Source: Bacillus sp. (in: firmicutes)
GTDB taxonomy: Bacteria; Bacillota; Bacilli; Bacillales; Bacillaceae_J
NCBI GenBank assembly: GCA_012842745.1
Contig: DUSF01000056.1
Coordinates: 62,001 to 126,000 of the forward strand
Direction: 5' to 3'
DNA length: 64,000 nucleotides
Every line of letters begins with the position of its first letter. The stretch's first letter is position 1. The translations under genes and the position numbers were made by a program. The notes under the pieces were generated by a model. The model saw only the letters and a program-made list of their open reading frames with translations. It searched no databases and was not told where the DNA came from. Below, in pieces: positions 36,757 through 47,500 of the stretch.

Positions 36757-39700
36757 ATGCATTTAAAACGTTTAGATATTGTAGGTTTTAAAGCTTTTGC
36801 TGATCGAACTTCCGTTGATTTTGTACACGGTGTGACTGCAGTTGTCGGACCAAATGGTAGCGGGAAAAGCAACATCACGGATGCGATTCGCTGGGTTTTA
36901 GGAGAACAATCGGTTAAATCGCTCAGAGGGTCGAAAATGGAGGATATTATTTTCGCTGGCAGTGATACGAGAAAATCCTTAAATGTAGCGGAGGTAACGT
37001 TAACACTTGAAAATGATGATCAATTCTTGCCGATTGACTATCATGAAGTAAGTATTACAAGAAGGGTATACCGTTCTGGCGAAAGCGAATTTTATATAAA
37101 CAAACAATCGTGCCGTTTAAAGGATATTATCGATTTATTTATGGATTCAGGTTTGGGGCGGGAAGCTTTTTCGATTATTAGCCAAGGGAAGGTTGAGGAA
37201 ATACTTAGCAGCAAGGCTGAGGACCGGCGCACAATCTTTGAAGAGGCCGCAGGTGTTTTAAAGTATAAAACACGCAAGAAAAAAGCTGAAATAAAGCTGT
37301 TCGAAACACAAGATAATTTACATCGAGTTGATGATATTCTTCATGAAATTGAAAGCCAAGTTGAACCTTTAAAAATACAATCCTCAATCGCGAAAGATTA
37401 TTTAGAAAAGAAGAAAGAGCTTGAAAAAACAGATGTTGCTTTAACCGTCTATGAAATTGAAGAGCTTCACAAGAAATGGGAGCAACTTACAAAGCAGTTT
37501 GAAGAACATAAAGATATTGAAATTGAACTATTATCTAAAATTCAAATGGAAGAGGCGGAAATGGAAGCGCTTCGGAAAACTATTCAAGTAATTGATGATT
37601 CGGTTACAGAGCTTCAAGAAGTATTGCTTATTTCAAGCAACGAATTAGAAAAGCTTGAAGGCCAAAAGGAAGTTTTAAAGGAACGAAAAAAGAATGCTAC
37701 GCAAAACCGTTCCCAATTAAAACAAGCAATCGATGACTTGAAAGCAAAAGCGCTCCAATATGATTCGGAAATCTTAACACAAGCTGAAAAGCTCAAAAAA
37801 GATGTGGAAGAACTACAAAAGCTACAAAAGGAATTAAAGAGTTTTGAAGCAGAACTTTTTGCTCTAAGTCATGATATTGAAGGTGAACTTGAGAATTTAA
37901 AAAGTGACTATATTGATTTATTAAATAGACAAGCATCGTTTAAAAATGAAAAAAGTCATTTAGATGATCAATTGGCCCAATTCGAACTGAAAAAAGAACG
38001 CCTTGACCAAGATAATGAAAAGTACTTAGTGCTGCGAAAAGAGCTGGAGACTAAAAAAGTCGAACTGCTTGCAAAAGCTGAGAAAAAACAACAGGAACTC
38101 CATGCACAGATAACAAAATATAAACAGTTAGAATTTGAATTGCAAAAAGAGCGGGATGACTATCACAAGAAAGAAACACAGCTTTACCAAGCTTATCAAT
38201 ATTTGCAAAAATTCAAATCGCGAAAAGAAATGCTCGAGGAAATGAAAGAGGATTATTCTGGCTTTTTCCAAGGCGTAAAAGAGGTTTTAAAAGCAAAACT
38301 ACCTGGTGTCGCAGGTGCTGTTGCCGAGGTCATTCACGTTGATAAAGAATATGAAACAGCCATCGAAATAGCTTTAGGCGGTGCGATGCAGCATATTATT
38401 GTTGAACATGAAGAGCATGCTCGAGAAGCGATTGCTTTTCTTAAAAAGAATCACCATGGCAGGGCAACATTTTTACCATTAAGTATCATAAAAGGAAAAT
38501 CGATTCCAGATTCATATATTTCGATGCTAAGTGGGCATGCTGCTTTTGTAGGAATTGCGCACCTCTTAGTTAAATACGATAGCAAATATAATGAAATCAT
38601 CAAGAATTTATTAGGAAATGTTATCATTGCTCGTGATTTAAAAGGAGCAAATGAATTAGCACGACTCGCCAATCACCGCTACCGAATCGTCACACTTGAA
38701 GGGGACGTTGTCAATCCTGGTGGAGCTATGACAGGGGGATCAGTAAAACAAAAAACAACCTCTTTATTCACGCGTCAACGAGAATTAGAAGATCTTGTTG
38801 CTAAATTACCTGATATGGAGCGGAAGACTGAAATGCTCGAATATCAGGTAAAAGCATTAAAAGGAAGTATTCAAGAAAAAGAAACGAAGTTGCAGCATTT
38901 GAAAGAGATTGGTGAAAGTCTTCGTACTGAGGAACAACAAGCGAATGGCGATGTACGTGAGTTAGAAGTTGAAGAGAAGAACGTAAATGAACGCCTAAAA
39001 ATTTATGATCTCGAAACCGATAGGTTGATAGCAGAAAAGCAAACAGTTTTAAAAAAAGTAGAGGATGCAACAAAAAGTCTTACAAATTTAGAAGCGAAGA
39101 TAACTGGATTAGATCAAAAAATGGCAGAGCTTACGAAGCAGAAGAAAAATCAACAAGCCTCAAAAGAAACATTGGGGCATAAAGTAACAGAGCTAAAGGT
39201 TTTAGCCGCTGAAAAAGGACAATTAGTAAAAAATGAACAAGAACAGTTGCAGAGATTAGAAGAAGAAAAGCGCCAAACAGAGGAGCAATGGAATACTCTC
39301 TCTTTAGACTTGCAGTTTATAAATGATGAAATGGATACGAATATCTCAGGTGAAGGAAGACTTGATGAGTTCATTGTTCAAAAGGCAAAAGATAAAGAAA
39401 AAACAATTGCGCTCATTACAAGCCGTAGGGAAGAACGTTTACAGCAGCAAATGAGATTAGAGGATGTAACACGCGAAAATAAAGAGTTAAGACGGCAGCA
39501 TAGACAAATGGTTGAGGCAACAAAGGATGAAGAAGTAAACATGAACCGGCTTGATGTGGAGTTGGAAAATAGATTAACACAGCTTCGCGAAGAATATATG
39601 CTTTCATTTGAAGCTGCTAAAGAAAAATATCCTTTAACAGTGGATATTGAAGAAGCAAAACGAAAAGTGAAATTAATTAAAATTGAAATTGATGAGCTTG

Positions 39701-40314
39701 GTACCGTCAATCTTGGTGCGATTGATGAATATGAGCGGGTTTATGAGCGCTACCAATTTTTATCAATACAGAAAAATGACCTGCTGGAAGCGAAGAATAC
39801 CCTTCATCAAGTGATATGCGAAATGGATGAAGAAATGAAAAAACGGTTTGAATTATCATTTTATAGTATTAAGGCTGAATTTGAACAAGTGTTTAAAGAG
39901 CTTTTTGGCGGGGGCCGTGCTGATCTTGTCTTAACAAATCCGGATGATTTATTAAACACAGGTGTTGATATCGTTGCCCAACCACCAGGTAAAAAATTGC
40001 AAAATTTAGGGCTTTTATCTGGCGGCGAAAGAGCATTAACGGCGATTGCTTTATTATTTTCAATTTTGCGGGTCCGCCCTGTGCCGTTTTGCGTGCTTGA
40101 TGAAGTGGAAGCAGCGCTAGATGATGCCAATGTTTCACGGTTTGCTTCGTACTTAAAGCAATTCAGTAAAGAAACACAATTCATCGTTATTACGCACCGC
40201 AAAGGGACAATGGAGGAAGCTGATGTTTTATATGGTGTCACGATGCAGGAATCAGGAATTTCGAAGCTCGTATCTGTTCGCTTGGAAGAGTCGAAGCAAT
40301 TGATTGAAGGGTGA
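36757..40314 (+). CDS. smc: Chromosome partition ATPase Smc
   Basis: Smc is the core of the Smc-ScpAB condensin that organises and separates chromosomes. The 1185-residue protein has Walker A GPNGSGKSNIT (about 32-41), long coiled coils, a hinge at about 510-670 (GVAGAVAEVIHVDKEYETAI, ending near MTGGSVKQK), then the signature LLSGGERALTAIALLFSI and Walker B FCVLDEVEAALDDANV. AGGGGGG precedes the ATG. The order rnc-smc-ftsY is conserved. Confidence 0.98.
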   Translation: MHLKRLDIVGFKAFADRTSVDFVHGVTAVVGPNGSGKSNITDAIRWVLGEQSVKSLRGSKMEDIIFAGSDTRKSLNVAEVTLTLENDDQFLPIDYHEVSITRRVYRSGESEFYINKQSCRLKDIIDLFMDSGLGREAFSIISQGKVEEILSSKAEDRRTIFEEAAGVLKYKTRKKKAEIKLFETQDNLHRVDDILHEIESQVEPLKIQSSIAKDYLEKKKELEKTDVALTVYEIEELHKKWEQLTKQFEEHKDIEIELLSKIQMEEAEMEALRKTIQVIDDSVTELQEVLLISSNELEKLEGQKEVLKERKKNATQNRSQLKQAIDDLKAKALQYDSEILTQAEKLKKDVEELQKLQKELKSFEAELFALSHDIEGELENLKSDYIDLLNRQASFKNEKSHLDDQLAQFELKKERLDQDNEKYLVLRKELETKKVELLAKAEKKQQELHAQITKYKQLEFELQKERDDYHKKETQLYQAYQYLQKFKSRKEMLEEMKEDYSGFFQGVKEVLKAKLPGVAGAVAEVIHVDKEYETAIEIALGGAMQHIIVEHEEHAREAIAFLKKNHHGRATFLPLSIIKGKSIPDSYISMLSGHAAFVGIAHLLVKYDSKYNEIIKNLLGNVIIARDLKGANELARLANHRYRIVTLEGDVVNPGGAMTGGSVKQKTTSLFTRQRELEDLVAKLPDMERKTEMLEYQVKALKGSIQEKETKLQHLKEIGESLRTEEQQANGDVRELEVEEKNVNERLKIYDLETDRLIAEKQTVLKKVEDATKSLTNLEAKITGLDQKMAELTKQKKNQQASKETLGHKVTELKVLAAEKGQLVKNEQEQLQRLEEEKRQTEEQWNTLSLDLQFINDEMDTNISGEGRLDEFIVQKAKDKEKTIALITSRREERLQQQMRLEDVTRENKELRRQHRQMVEATKDEEVNMNRLDVELENRLTQLREEYMLSFEAAKEKYPLTVDIEEAKRKVKLIKIEIDELGTVNLGAIDEYERVYERYQFLSIQKNDLLEAKNTLHQVICEMDEEMKKRFELSFYSIKAEFEQVFKELFGGGRADLVLTNPDDLLNTGVDIVAQPPGKKLQNLGLLSGGERALTAIALLFSILRVRPVPFCVLDEVEAALDDANVSRFASYLKQFSKETQFIVITHRKGTMEEADVLYGVTMQESGISKLVSVRLEESKQLIEG

Positions 40315-40341
40315 TTTATAAAGAAAAGGAGCTTGATAACT

Positions 40342-41331
40342 TTGAGTTTTTTTAAAAAGTTAAAGGAAAAAATCTCACAAAAAACGGAGACGGTGACGGA
40401 AAAGTTTAAAGATGGCTTAGCCAAAACAAGAAATTCGTTTTCTGAAAAAGTAAATGATCTCGTTAGCCGTTATCGTAAAGTTGATGAGGAGTTTTTTGAA
40501 GAATTAGAGGAGATTTTAATAAGTGCTGATGTTGGCGTTACAACGGTAATGGAACTCATCGACATTTTAAAAACAGAGGTGAAAAAGAGAAATATTCAGG
40601 ATCCTAAGGAAGTGCAGGCGGTAATCTCTGAGAAGCTTGTCGAACTTTTTACTAGTAACGATGATAAGGTGGAAGCATTAAACATTCAAGAAGAAGGTTT
40701 AACTGTCATTCTCTTTGTCGGCGTTAATGGCGTCGGCAAAACAACAACGATTGGGAAGCTAGCCCATAAGCTGAAAAGTGAAGGGAAATCTGTGCTTTTA
40801 GCGGCTGGGGATACGTTTCGTGCTGGTGCTATCGAGCAATTAGAGGTATGGGGAGAGCGCGTAGGTGTTGATGTTATTAAGCAGTCAGAAGGCTCAGACC
40901 CTGCCGCTGTTATGTTTGATGCACTGCAAGCAGCAAAATCACGGAAGGTAGATGTATTAATTTGTGATACAGCTGGCCGTTTGCAAAATAAAGTAAACTT
41001 AATGAAAGAGCTTGAAAAGGTAAAGCGGGTGATTGAACGGGAAATCCCTGGTGCTCCGCATGAAGTATTATTAGTTTTAGATGCAACAACAGGGCAAAAC
41101 GCGATGAGCCAGGCGAAGCAGTTTAGCGAGGTAACAAATGTAACTGGAATTGTGTTAACGAAACTAGATGGCACAGCGAAGGGTGGGATTGTTCTTGCCA
41201 TCCGTCAAGAACTAAAAACGCCAGTTAAATTTGTTGGTTTAGGAGAAAAAATGGAAGATTTACAAGAGTTTGACCCGGAACAATTTGTTTATGGGTTATT
41301 TGCAGAGATGGTTGAAAGCTCCGAAGAGTAA
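40342..41331 (+). CDS. ftsY: Signal recognition particle receptor FtsY
   Basis: FtsY is the membrane-bound GTPase that receives Ffh-ribosome complexes. The 329-residue protein equals the B. subtilis length. It has the N domain (FFKKLKEKISQKTE), G1 GVNGVGKTTTIGKLAHK, DTFRAGAIEQL, DTAGRLQNK and TKLDGTAKGG. I chose TTG 40342 by alignment with family starts; GAAAAGGAGC lies about 10 bases upstream, and a TTG at 40333 is too close to it. Confidence 0.96.
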   Translation: MSFFKKLKEKISQKTETVTEKFKDGLAKTRNSFSEKVNDLVSRYRKVDEEFFEELEEILISADVGVTTVMELIDILKTEVKKRNIQDPKEVQAVISEKLVELFTSNDDKVEALNIQEEGLTVILFVGVNGVGKTTTIGKLAHKLKSEGKSVLLAAGDTFRAGAIEQLEVWGERVGVDVIKQSEGSDPAAVMFDALQAAKSRKVDVLICDTAGRLQNKVNLMKELEKVKRVIEREIPGAPHEVLLVLDATTGQNAMSQAKQFSEVTNVTGIVLTKLDGTAKGGIVLAIRQELKTPVKFVGLGEKMEDLQEFDPEQFVYGLFAEMVESSEE

Positions 41332-41365
41332 TAAAGCAATACGGTAGACTGTCTAGCTATTTTAC

Positions 41366-41394
41366 TTGACATTTCTCTCGTGACAGTGTAACAT
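41366..41394 (+). promoter_or_regulatory. Likely SigA promoter of ylxM-ffh
   Basis: TTGACA (41366-41371), a 17-base spacer and TAACAT (41389-41394). The -35 is perfect and the -10 matches 4 of 6. It lies 43 bases before ylxM in the gap after ftsY. Confidence 0.65.
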
Positions 41395-41437
41395 TTTAAT
41401 CTGTAAAGGGAATTCACTTAACAAGGAGGGCTTTTGT

Positions 41438-41770
41438 ATGCTTGAAAAAACAACGAGGGTGAATTATCTCTTTGATTTTTATCAATCGTTGTTAACGAAA
41501 AAGCAACGGAATTATATGTCATTATACTACCTTGATGATTATTCTCTCGGGGAAATTGCCGAGGAGTATGAAGTCTCAAGGCAAGCCGTTTACGACAATA
41601 TAAAGCGTACAGAGTCCATGCTTGAAGACTATGAAAGCAAGCTACATCTTTTTGAAAAGTTCCAAGAGAGACAGGAAATCATTCAAAAATTAAAGCTTTG
41701 TTTTAATGAGGAAGAGGGGAATAGGGATATCATTAACGAATTAATGGATGCCCTTGAGAAATTAGATTAG
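41438..41770 (+). CDS. ylxM: SRP-associated HTH protein YlxM
   Basis: YlxM (UPF0122) is a small helix-turn-helix protein that modulates SRP GTPase activity in streptococci. The 110 residues include [20 protein letters not shown] and [18 protein letters not shown], the helix-turn-helix resembling sigma-factor region 4. AAGGAGGG precedes the ATG. It is 12 bases before ffh, the conserved pair. Confidence 0.94.
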   Translation: MLEKTTRVNYLFDFYQSLLTKKQRNYMSLYYLDDYSLGEIAEEYEVSRQAVYDNIKRTESMLEDYESKLHLFEKFQERQEIIQKLKLCFNEEEGNRDIINELMDALEKLD

Positions 41771-41782
41771 GAGGCGGCCGCT

Positions 41783-43129
41783 ATGGCGTTTGAAGGATTA
41801 GCCGACCGACTGCAAAATACAATTCAGCGTATTCGTGGCAAAGGAAAAGTGACGGAAGATGATGTTAATGAGATGATGCGTGAAGTGCGCCTTGCACTTT
41901 TAGAAGCTGACGTTAATTTCAAAGTTGTCAAAGATTTTGTCAAGCGAGTGAAAGAACGGGCTGTGGGCCAGGAAGTGATGAAAAGCTTAACACCTGGTCA
42001 GCAGGTTATCAAAGTTGTTCAAGAAGAACTTACGGAGCTAATGGGTGGTTCGCAAAGCAAAATTGCTGTCAGCAACCGTCCACCAACTGTCGTCATGATG
42101 GTTGGTTTGCAAGGTGCCGGTAAGACAACAACAACTGGAAAACTTTCAAATCTTCTTCGAAAAAAATACAACCGAAAACCTTTACTAGTAGCAGCCGACA
42201 TCTATCGTCCTGCTGCAATCAAACAGCTCGAAACACTTGGGAAGCAGCTTAATATCCCTGTTTTCTCCTTAGGAGATCAAGTTAGTCCAGTAGAAATTGC
42301 CAAACAAGCAATTGAAAGAGCAAAAGAGGAACATCATGACTATGTCTTAATTGATACAGCTGGACGGCTTCATATTGATGAAGCTTTGATGGATGAGCTG
42401 AAGCAAATCAAGGAGCTTGCAAAGCCAGACGAAATTTTCCTTGTTGTTGATGCAATGACAGGTCAGGATGCTGTTAATGTAGCCGAAAGCTTTAATGAGC
42501 AGCTTGGTGTAACAGGAACCATCTTGACAAAGCTTGATGGGGATACGCGCGGTGGTGCGGCCCTATCGATCAAGGCAGTAACGAATATTCCGATTAAGTT
42601 TGTTGGTATGGGCGAAAAGCTCGATCAATTGGAGGATTTCCATCCAGAACGAATGGCATCCAGAATTCTTGGCATGGGCGATGTTCTCACTCTTATTGAA
42701 AAAGCACAAGCAACTGTTGACCAAGAAAAGGCAAAAGAATTAGAAGAAAAAATGCGGACGATGAGCTTTACTTTCGATGATTTTTTAGATCAATTGGCAC
42801 AAGTTCGTAAAATGGGACCATTAGATGATCTAATCAACATGCTGCCTGGAGCTAATAAAATCAAAGGTTTAAAGGATTTAAAAGTTGATGAAAAGCAAAT
42901 TAAGCATGTTGAAGCAATTATCCAGTCGATGACGAAAGAAGAAAAAGTGCATCCGGAAATGATTAATGCCAGCCGTAAAAGGCGAATTGCCAAAGGCTCC
43001 GGCAGAACGGTCCAGGAAGTAAACCGTTTATTAAAACAATTTGAAGATATGAAAAAAATGTTTAAGCAAATGAGCAACATGAATGTAAAAGGAAAGAAAA
43101 AGGGTGGATTCAAACTTCCTTTTATGTAA
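41783..43129 (+). CDS. ffh: Signal recognition particle protein Ffh
   Basis: Ffh binds signal sequences and 4.5S/scRNA and delivers ribosomes to FtsY. The 448-residue protein has the N domain, GLQGAGKTTTTGKL (G1), DTAGRLHIDEAL, TKLDGDTRGGAALS and the Met-rich M domain ending KKMFKQMSNMNVKGKKKGG. GGAGG precedes the ATG. The length is typical. Confidence 0.97.
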   Translation: MAFEGLADRLQNTIQRIRGKGKVTEDDVNEMMREVRLALLEADVNFKVVKDFVKRVKERAVGQEVMKSLTPGQQVIKVVQEELTELMGGSQSKIAVSNRPPTVVMMVGLQGAGKTTTTGKLSNLLRKKYNRKPLLVAADIYRPAAIKQLETLGKQLNIPVFSLGDQVSPVEIAKQAIERAKEEHHDYVLIDTAGRLHIDEALMDELKQIKELAKPDEIFLVVDAMTGQDAVNVAESFNEQLGVTGTILTKLDGDTRGGAALSIKAVTNIPIKFVGMGEKLDQLEDFHPERMASRILGMGDVLTLIEKAQATVDQEKAKELEEKMRTMSFTFDDFLDQLAQVRKMGPLDDLINMLPGANKIKGLKDLKVDEKQIKHVEAIIQSMTKEEKVHPEMINASRKRRIAKGSGRTVQEVNRLLKQFEDMKKMFKQMSNMNVKGKKKGGFKLPFM

Positions 43130-43166
43130 GATTTGTTCATTCGAAAAAGGTGTCAATAAATTTTAC

Positions 43167-43195
43167 TTTACAAACGGAATAAAAATTGATAATAT
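43167..43195 (+). promoter_or_regulatory. Likely SigA promoter of rpsP
   Basis: TTTACA (43167-43172), a 17-base spacer and TAATAT (43190-43195). It is 37 bases before the rpsP ATG. Confidence 0.6.
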
Positions 43196-43232
43196 TTAAA
43201 AATGTGTAAAACATATTGGAGGTAGATTAATA

Positions 43233-43505
43233 ATGGCAGTAAAAATTCGTTTAAAGCGTATGGGAGCAAAAAAATCTCCTTTTTATCGTGTAGTAGTAGC
43301 TGATTCCCGTTCACCACGTGATGGACGTTTCATTGAAGAAATTGGAACATACAATCCAGTTGCGAAACCAGCTGAAGTAAAGCTAAATGAAGAAGCAGTG
43401 CTTAAATGGCTACAAAATGGTGCGAAGCCATCAGATACTGTACGCAACCTGTTCTCTGCTCAAGGCATCATGGAAAAATTCCACAACTTAAAGCAATCTA
43501 AATAA
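43233..43505 (+). CDS. rpsP: Ribosomal protein bS16
   Basis: bS16 is an early-binding 30S protein. The 90 residues ([20 protein letters not shown], then [20 protein letters not shown]) match the family. GGAGGT precedes the ATG. The rpsP-khpA-ylqD-rimM-trmD-rplS order is conserved. Confidence 0.98.
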   Translation: MAVKIRLKRMGAKKSPFYRVVVADSRSPRDGRFIEEIGTYNPVAKPAEVKLNEEAVLKWLQNGAKPSDTVRNLFSAQGIMEKFHNLKQSK

Positions 43506-43510
43506 GTTGT

Positions 43511-43747
43511 ATGAGTGCTATGATCGATTTAATTGAAACGATTGTTAAGTCGCTTGTCGACCATCCTGATGATGTAGTTATAAGTCAACAAGAGGATGAT
43601 CGGAAAGTTACGTATCACTTAACAGTTCATAAAGACGATGTAGGCAAAGTAATTGGTAAACAAGGGCGTATAGCGAAAGCGATTCGAACAGTAGTTTATG
43701 CTGCTGCCTCGAATGAAAGTAAACGAATACACCTAGAAATTATGTAA
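43511..43747 (+). CDS. khpA: RNA-binding KH protein KhpA (YlqC)
   Basis: KhpA forms a complex with KhpB/Jag and affects sRNAs and cell-size control in several Firmicutes. The 78-residue protein has a single KH domain with the GKQG loop in VGKVIGKQGRIAKAIRTVVY. It starts 5 bases after the rpsP stop; ATG 43520 is an alternative start, and neither has a strong ribosome site, so translation may be coupled to rpsP. Confidence 0.92.
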   Translation: MSAMIDLIETIVKSLVDHPDDVVISQQEDDRKVTYHLTVHKDDVGKVIGKQGRIAKAIRTVVYAAASNESKRIHLEIM

Positions 43748-43775
43748 AGGGCGAGGCTAAACCTCTCCCTTTTTT
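43746..43775 (+). terminator. Terminator after khpA
   Basis: AAAGGGCGAGG pairs with CCTCTCCCTTT (10 of 11) around CTAAA; TTTTC follows. The stem starts at the khpA stop codon. Confidence 0.8.
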
Positions 43776-43823
43776 CATACGCTTTAACATATTCAAAAGT
43801 AAATTCTCTAGGATGGTACGAAT

Positions 43824-44210
43824 ATGAAAATAATTAGGAATATCATCGTAAAGCAAATTGTAACAGAGGAAAGCAAGCGTTTGCTATTTGAAAAATTAAA
43901 ACAGCAGGTTTATCAGTTAAATACAGAGACAGCCCAGCTTCAGTTTGAAAAGAAAAAATTTGAGAAAATGAAAAGTAAGCAAGTGCCAACAGCTTTAGCC
44001 CAATTTGATAAAGAGCTTACAAATCGAATTGAGAAAGCAAAGCTACTAGAATTTCAATTGGAGCAATTGGAGCTACTTCCCCTTGGTACGGAATTAAAAG
44101 AAGCAGAAGTACAAGGAATCGTCGAGGTTCATGAAGGGGACAATTGGGAGGAGCTTACGAAAGAGCGGACGATTGTTACGAAGGATGGAATCATTGTTGA
44201 GATTCGCTAG
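43824..44210 (+). CDS. ylqD: YlqD-family protein
   Basis: The 128-residue protein is of the YlqD family, of unknown function. Residues about 15-85 are rich in Lys, Glu and Gln with a heptad pattern (LKQQVYQLNTETAQLQFEKK), indicating a coiled coil; the C-terminal part (EAEVQGIVEVHEGDNWEE) looks like a small beta domain. It precedes rimM by 16 bases, as in other bacilli, suggesting a ribosome-linked role, but that is inference. Confidence 0.88.
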   Translation: MKIIRNIIVKQIVTEESKRLLFEKLKQQVYQLNTETAQLQFEKKKFEKMKSKQVPTALAQFDKELTNRIEKAKLLEFQLEQLELLPLGTELKEAEVQGIVEVHEGDNWEELTKERTIVTKDGIIVEIR

Positions 44211-44226
44211 ATAGGAGGATACCGCC

Positions 44227-44739
44227 GTGTCGAAATATTTTAATGTAGGAAAAATCGTAAATACTCACGGAGTTAGAGGAGAAGTTAAGGTCATTTCATC
44301 CACTGATTTTCCTGAGGAACGTTTCGAAAAGGGAAGCATCCTTTATATAGAGGATGCTTCAAAGCAATTTATTGAAGTAAAAGTACAATCACATCGCTTA
44401 CATAAAAATTTTCATCTTTTAACATTTGAAGGTTTAGCAAATATTAATGATGTTGAAAAATATAAAGGAAAAATGTTGAAGATAAGCGAACAACGACAGG
44501 ATAATCTAGACGAAAATGAATTTTATTATCACGAAATCATCGATTGTGAAGTTTTTTCAGATGAAGGGGAAAGTCTAGGTAGAATAAAGGAAATACTTTC
44601 TCCAGGTGCGAATGATGTTTGGGTTGTGAAGCGAGCGGGCGAAAAAGACTTACTTTTACCTTATATAGAGGATGTTGTTAAAGAAGTCGATGTAGAAAAT
44701 AAAAAAGTAATTGTTCATTTAATGGAAGGGTTATTATAA
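44227..44739 (+). CDS. rimM: Ribosome maturation factor RimM
   Basis: RimM assists assembly of the 30S head by binding S19. The 170-residue protein has an N-terminal barrel ([20 protein letters not shown]) and a C-terminal PRC barrel ([33 protein letters not shown]). It starts at GTG 44227 with AGGAGGA upstream. The trmD ATG directly follows its stop. Confidence 0.95.
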   Translation: MSKYFNVGKIVNTHGVRGEVKVISSTDFPEERFEKGSILYIEDASKQFIEVKVQSHRLHKNFHLLTFEGLANINDVEKYKGKMLKISEQRQDNLDENEFYYHEIIDCEVFSDEGESLGRIKEILSPGANDVWVVKRAGEKDLLLPYIEDVVKEVDVENKKVIVHLMEGLL

Positions 44740-45474
44740 ATGAAAATCGATGTATTAACATTGTTTCCTGAAATGTTTTCTGGTGTTTTAAGTCAATCTA
44801 TTCTAAAAAAAGCACAAGAACGTCAAATTGTTACCTACAATGTTCATAATTTCCGTGAATTCTCGAAGGATAAGCATCAGAAGGTCGATGATTATCCTTA
44901 CGGAGGAGGAGCAGGAATGGTATTAACGCCACAGCCAATCTTCGATGCGGTTACCCACTTGACAATGGACACGGAAAAACGTCCAAGAATTATCCTTATG
45001 TGCCCGCAAGGGGAAAGATATACACAAAAAAAAGCAGAAGAATTAGCAAAAGAAGAGCAGCTTATTTTTATTTGTGGTCACTATGAAGGCTATGATGAGC
45101 GGATTCGCGAACATCTTGTAACAGATGAACTATCAATTGGTGACTATGTGCTAACTGGCGGAGAATTGGCAAGCATGGTCATTATTGATAGTGTTGTCCG
45201 CCTTCTCCCAGGTGTTTTAGGCAATGAGAGTTCAGCTCCATGTGATTCTTATAGCAGCGGCCTTTTGGAACATCCACACTATACAAGACCAGCTGATTTT
45301 AACGGAATGAAGGTACCTGAAACATTACTGTCCGGCAATCATAAAAAAATCGAAGAATGGCGAGCGAAGGAATCACTAAGAAGGACATTTCTAAGAAGAC
45401 CGGATTTGTTAAACGAACGCTCATTGTCGGAAAAAGAAAAAAAATGGCTCGAAGAGTTTAAGAATGACCTGTAA
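44740..45474 (+). CDS. trmD: tRNA (guanine-37-N1) methyltransferase
   Basis: TrmD methylates G37 of tRNAs next to the anticodon and prevents frameshifting. The 244-residue SPOUT protein has [55 protein letters not shown] (knot) and [18 protein letters not shown]. It abuts rimM. It ends just before the rplS promoter. Confidence 0.97.
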   Translation: MKIDVLTLFPEMFSGVLSQSILKKAQERQIVTYNVHNFREFSKDKHQKVDDYPYGGGAGMVLTPQPIFDAVTHLTMDTEKRPRIILMCPQGERYTQKKAEELAKEEQLIFICGHYEGYDERIREHLVTDELSIGDYVLTGGELASMVIIDSVVRLLPGVLGNESSAPCDSYSSGLLEHPHYTRPADFNGMKVPETLLSGNHKKIEEWRAKESLRRTFLRRPDLLNERSLSEKEKKWLEEFKNDL

Positions 45475-45478
45475 GCTA

Positions 45479-45507
45479 TTGAAACTATTTAGTCTTTATG
45501 GTATATT
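45479..45507 (+). promoter_or_regulatory. rplS promoter
   Basis: TTGAAA (45479-45484), a 17-base spacer ending in TGG, and TATATT (45502-45507). It places the transcript start near 45514, giving a leader of about 90 bases. The -35 overlaps the first bases after the trmD stop. Confidence 0.7.
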
Positions 45508-45947
<440 letters not shown>

Positions 45948-45954
45948 TTTGCTG

Positions 45955-45987
45955 AAAAGGAGCTTGGTGTTCAAGCTCCTTTTTTCC
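45955..45987 (+). terminator. Terminator after rplS
   Basis: AAAAGGAGCTTG pairs with CAAGCTCCTTTT around GTGTT, with further T residues and CC following. Confidence 0.92.
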
Positions 45988-46071
45988 AACTTACCTTCCT
46001 ATTATTTAGCATTAGCGCTGACGTAAGCGTTTTGTATTTATAAATTTTATATTGATTTTGGAGGAGCGTAT

Positions 46072-46629
46072 ATGTCCCAAGGCAAGAATGAAGTATGGGA
46101 ATGGATTAAAGCATTAATAATTGCTGTATTATTAGCAGGTAGCATAAGATATTTCTTATTTGCTCCCATTGTTGTCGATGGGGAATCCATGATGCCGACC
46201 TTACAGGACCATTATCGGATGATTGTTAATAAAATCGGCTATAAAATTGGTAAGCCAGAAAGATTTGACATTGTCGTATTTCATGCTACAGAAGAACGTG
46301 ACTATATTAAAAGGGTGATTGGATTGCCTGGTGATCATGTTGAATACAAAGATGATGTTTTATATATAAACGGTAAGCCGATTGAAGAGCCTTATTTAGA
46401 ACAATATAAGAGGGAAGTAAATGGGCCGCTTACAAACGATTTTACACTTGAAGAGGTTACAGGTGTAGACCGCGTCCCTGATGGGCAGCTTTTCGTCCTT
46501 GGAGATAATCGCCGCTTTAGTAAAGATAGTCGAATTATCGGAACAGTGAGCATGGATAAAGTTCTTGGTAAAACAAATATCGTCTATTGGCCTCCGAGTG
46601 AATTTAAAATCATGAGCGATAAACAGTAG
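46072..46629 (+). CDS. lepB: Type I signal peptidase
   Basis: This enzyme cuts signal peptides from exported proteins outside the membrane. The 185-residue protein has one N-terminal membrane segment (about 13-33), the catalytic Ser in GESMMPTL and Lys in ERDYIKRVIGLPGDHV, and the GDNRRFSKDSR box. The single anchor and length are typical of the prokaryotic SipS group. GGAGGAG precedes the ATG. It lies between rplS and rbgA, 10 bases before the latter, a placement shared by several Bacillaceae but not B. subtilis. Confidence 0.95.
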   Translation: MSQGKNEVWEWIKALIIAVLLAGSIRYFLFAPIVVDGESMMPTLQDHYRMIVNKIGYKIGKPERFDIVVFHATEERDYIKRVIGLPGDHVEYKDDVLYINGKPIEEPYLEQYKREVNGPLTNDFTLEEVTGVDRVPDGQLFVLGDNRRFSKDSRIIGTVSMDKVLGKTNIVYWPPSEFKIMSDKQ

Positions 46630-46639
46630 GTGAAATTGG

Positions 46640-47500
46640 ATGACAATTCAATGGTTTCCAGGCCATATGGCTAAAGCGAAACGTCAAGTCATTGAAAAAC
46701 TAAAATTAATTGATGTTGTTATTGAACTTTTAGATGCACGCATTCCCTATTCTTCTAGAAATCCGCTCGTTGATGAAATCGTCACAGGTAAGCCGCGCTT
46801 AGTCTTGCTCAATAAGGCTGATTTGGCAGACCCACGGAAAACAGAGGAATGGATTTCGTATTTTGAAACAAAAGGATTAAAATGTTTGGCTATCAATGCC
46901 CAAACGAAGAATGATATGAAAACAATTATTTCTGAATGCAAGGCACTTACGCAAGAAAAATTCGACAAGATGCGGGCAAAAGGGATAAAAAATCCGAGAG
47001 CGATTCGCGCTCTAATTGTAGGCATTCCCAATGTCGGCAAGTCGACTTTAATTAATAGGCTTGCGGGTAAGCCGATTGCGAAAACAGGTGATCGCCCTGG
47101 TGTGACAACTGGGCAGCAATGGATCAAGGTTGGCAAAGAGTTTGAGCTGTTAGATACGCCTGGAATTTTATGGCCGAAGTTTGAGGACGAAGAGGTTGGT
47201 TATCGATTAGCAATTACTGGTGCCATAAAAGAAAACCTACTCGATTTTCAAGATGTCATAGCTTATGCATTGAAATTTCTAACAAATGAATATCCTCAAA
47301 ATTTAAAGGAGCGCTATCAATTAGAGACGATTTCACCGGATATGGTTGAATTATTTGACGAAATCGGCAAATTTCGAGGCTGTTTGATGGGCGGGGGCCT
47401 CGTTGATTACGATAAAACAGCGGAAATCATTTTAAGAGATATACGCTCTGGCAAGCTTGGACGATTAACCTTTGATAAGCCAGCTGATTTTGAAATATAA
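46640..47500 (+). CDS. rbgA: 50S assembly GTPase RbgA (YlqF)
   Basis: RbgA is an essential late 50S assembly factor in Bacillus. The 286-residue protein has circularly permuted G motifs: LLNKADLAD (G4), then [16 protein letters not shown] (G1) and [10 protein letters not shown] (G3), and a C-terminal ANTAR-like domain. It starts [16 protein letters not shown], the family's signature. A long hairpin terminator follows. Confidence 0.97.
   Translation: MTIQWFPGHMAKAKRQVIEKLKLIDVVIELLDARIPYSSRNPLVDEIVTGKPRLVLLNKADLADPRKTEEWISYFETKGLKCLAINAQTKNDMKTIISECKALTQEKFDKMRAKGIKNPRAIRALIVGIPNVGKSTLINRLAGKPIAKTGDRPGVTTGQQWIKVGKEFELLDTPGILWPKFEDEEVGYRLAITGAIKENLLDFQDVIAYALKFLTNEYPQNLKERYQLETISPDMVELFDEIGKFRGCLMGGGLVDYDKTAEIILRDIRSGKLGRLTFDKPADFEI

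Noticed and set aside
40686-41201. 171-codon reverse ORF opposite ftsY
   Set aside because: Mirror frame of the conserved GTPase domain; low-complexity Ser/Thr-rich translation typical of antisense shadows.
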